Positions 62,869 to 64,000 of a stretch of DNA of 64,000 bases are shown piece after piece. How positions within the stretch are numbered: position 1 is the first letter of the stretch; every line of letters starts with the position of its first letter. The DNA is from Jilunia laotingensis. Lineage in GTDB: Bacteria; Bacteroidota; Bacteroidia; Bacteroidales; Bacteroidaceae. The notes under the pieces were generated by a model. That model worked only from the letters and a program-made list of their open reading frames with translations, was not told the origin of the DNA and searched no databases. The position numbers and the translations under genes were made by a program. Location of the stretch: contig NZ_JACRTF010000001.1 of assembly GCF_014385165.1 (NCBI RefSeq), positions 2,356,001 to 2,420,000 on the forward strand, given 5' to 3'.

Positions 62869-63999
62869 TTATTTGTTAGTATAAAATTCGATTATGTTTT
62901 GGATAGATCGCTGACAGACCGGACAGAACGTGGGATATTTATTCGTGCGCATGCGACAGTCGAAAGCCGGTCGGTAAATGCCTTTCGCTGAATATCCTCC
63001 TCCTTCATACAGCCCCACGGGACATTGATCTTGCATGTTTTCCGGTGTAGGTACCGGGGTACCCGCTGGAATCATGTCTTCCCATTTGGAAGCGAAATCC
63101 ACACGTGTAGTGATATTCGGTTCCCACGGCTCTATATCGAGTGGATAAGTGTCGGTCATGACATCGTCGTCATAGAAATATTCATCGCCCAATCCTCCGA
63201 AGCTGTGCCCGAATTCGTGTGCTACGACAGGCTTGAAAGCCGGATGATGGGCTGCGGTCAGCGTGTATGAATTGTAGATACCTCCTCCGCCATATACCTC
63301 GGTGTTGGCGATGATGATGATGTGTTCATAAGGTATGCCGGCGAGCGCATTATGGATTGCTTTTATCTGATTGCTTGTTAGGTAGCGTTCGGAGTAGAAA
63401 GTATCGAAATGTGAGTTGTAGGCAGTCTGCTTCCATTCGTTCTTGCGGGGAACGCTTACTCCGCTATCGTCCGACGGACTAGCTACGGCCACCAAGTTGA
63501 ACCGGTTTTTCATTGATTTGAAAGGTTCGTAATAGAAGAGGCTTTCGCAGGTCTTTTCGGCATCTTTGTAAAACTGTTCCATTTCAGCTTCGGTATAGCC
63601 TTCCGCAAGAATGGCGACATCGATGCAGTCGGCTTCATTTCCGCTTTTCAGTATGTATTTATGTGGGGTGACGTGTGACGTTCCACGCTCATGAATCAAG
63701 ATGTCGTCCGGACGAACCGTGTGTTTCAGGGAAGCCGTCACTTTCCGTTCCGGGCTAAGCAATGTGATTTCTATTTTAGCCGGACGCAGAGGATAGGGGA
63801 GTAAAAAACTGTTTTCGAATCCTTTGGCTGTTTCTTTGGCTTCATCCGTTGTGAGCCACTCCTGGAAAAGAGAAGAAAAGGAAGTCTTGTAGATGCATTG
63901 TCCCGTTGCCAGGTCGGTCATTGTGATCTGGCCGTTACCTTCCAGAGGAAGCTCGGACAAATGATGCCGGCGTCCTGCCCAGGACGGCAGGCGGGAAAG
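62869..63999 (-). CDS. M64-type zinc metallopeptidase (IgA peptidase family), 5' partial
   Basis: The frame runs off the window at 63999, so the start is missing; about 376 residues are seen. The N-terminal domain has RLPSWAGRRHHLSELPLEGN-like sequence. The M64 catalytic motif HEFGHSFGGLGDEY and a late CPVCQRSIQNIIEF follow. It is probably secreted, cleaving host or dietary protein. A TTG inside the frame (63960) is rejected as start because similarity continues upstream. Confidence 0.85.
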   Translation of the reverse strand, partial: LSRLPSWAGRRHHLSELPLEGNGQITMTDLATGQCIYKTSFSSLFQEWLTTDEAKETAKGFENSFLLPYPLRPAKIEITLLSPERKVTASLKHTVRPDDILIHERGTSHVTPHKYILKSGNEADCIDVAILAEGYTEAEMEQFYKDAEKTCESLFYYEPFKSMKNRFNLVAVASPSDDSGVSVPRKNEWKQTAYNSHFDTFYSERYLTSNQIKAIHNALAGIPYEHIIIIANTEVYGGGGIYNSYTLTAAHHPAFKPVVAHEFGHSFGGLGDEYFYDDDVMTDTYPLDIEPWEPNITTRVDFASKWEDMIPAGTPVPTPENMQDQCPVGLYEGGGYSAKGIYRPAFDCRMRTNKYPTFCPVCQRSIQNIIEFYTNK

Positions 64000-64000
64000 T

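Overview
The window is a chromosomal stretch of a gut Bacteroides (order Bacteroidales). The evidence is the Bacteroides promoter signature (TTG, 19-21 bp, TAnnTTTG) in front of several genes, the fimbrillin/DUF3575/DUF5119 surface genes, proteins with C-terminal Por-type sorting domains, PCMD and calycin-like secreted proteins, and close protein resemblance to B. thetaiotaomicron enzymes. It holds about 53 protein genes, one tRNA, one insertion sequence and one predicted invertible DNA segment.

Layout. 1-2.4 kb: end of a tRNA methylthiotransferase (mtaB), a GT2 glycosyltransferase and methylglyoxal synthase. 2.9-6.4 kb: M20 dipeptidase, chorismate synthase and an AraC regulator, all leftward. 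6.6-14.1 kb: secreted and outer-membrane proteins, including a three-gene leftward operon (PCMD lipoprotein, beta-barrel, calycin-like protein). 14.4-16.5 kb: cysteine desulfidase convergent with a SlyD-type FKBP. 17.1-24.8 kb: the branched-chain amino-acid operon (ilvD, ilvB, ilvN, acyl-ACP thioesterase, ilvC). It is preceded by a classic attenuation leader and broken by an IS5-like element inside the thioesterase gene. 24.9-33.3 kb: large surface proteins. 33.5-40.7 kb: an SF1 helicase and the aconitase, isocitrate dehydrogenase, citrate synthase operon. 40.8-43.7 kb: a three-gene steroid/bile-acid-type reductase cluster (5-alpha-reductase-like, Old Yellow Enzyme, SDR). 43.8 kb: phosphofructokinase. 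45.0-53.2 kb: a fimbrial locus made of a tyrosine recombinase, an invertible segment, a DUF3575 protein, an anchor lipoprotein, two fimbrillins and a tip-like protein. 53.3-64 kb: housekeeping genes (ispH, cmk, porQ-like, tonB, prenyl synthase, tatD, tRNA-Ser, exbB/exbD operon, GNAT) and a partial M64 peptidase.

Most notable observations. (1) A 24-codon leader peptide rich in Ile, Leu and Val, with mutually exclusive antiterminator and terminator hairpins, lies before ilvD. (2) A 22-bp tandem repeat family occurs at three separate intergenic sites. (3) The IS insertion has a 5-bp target duplication; removing it in silico restores the thioesterase reading frame, and the stranded 3' part has since acquired a frameshift. 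(4) A 283-bp segment between 24-bp inverted repeats carries a predicted promoter pointing away from the fimbrial genes (apparently OFF), with a third recombination site nearby and a recombinase that appears to lack the usual first catalytic Arg. (5) The 5AR/5BR/HSDH-like cluster resembles published gut Bacteroidota clusters that make isoallo-bile acids.

All functions are read from the sequence and from remembered family features; no searches were run.
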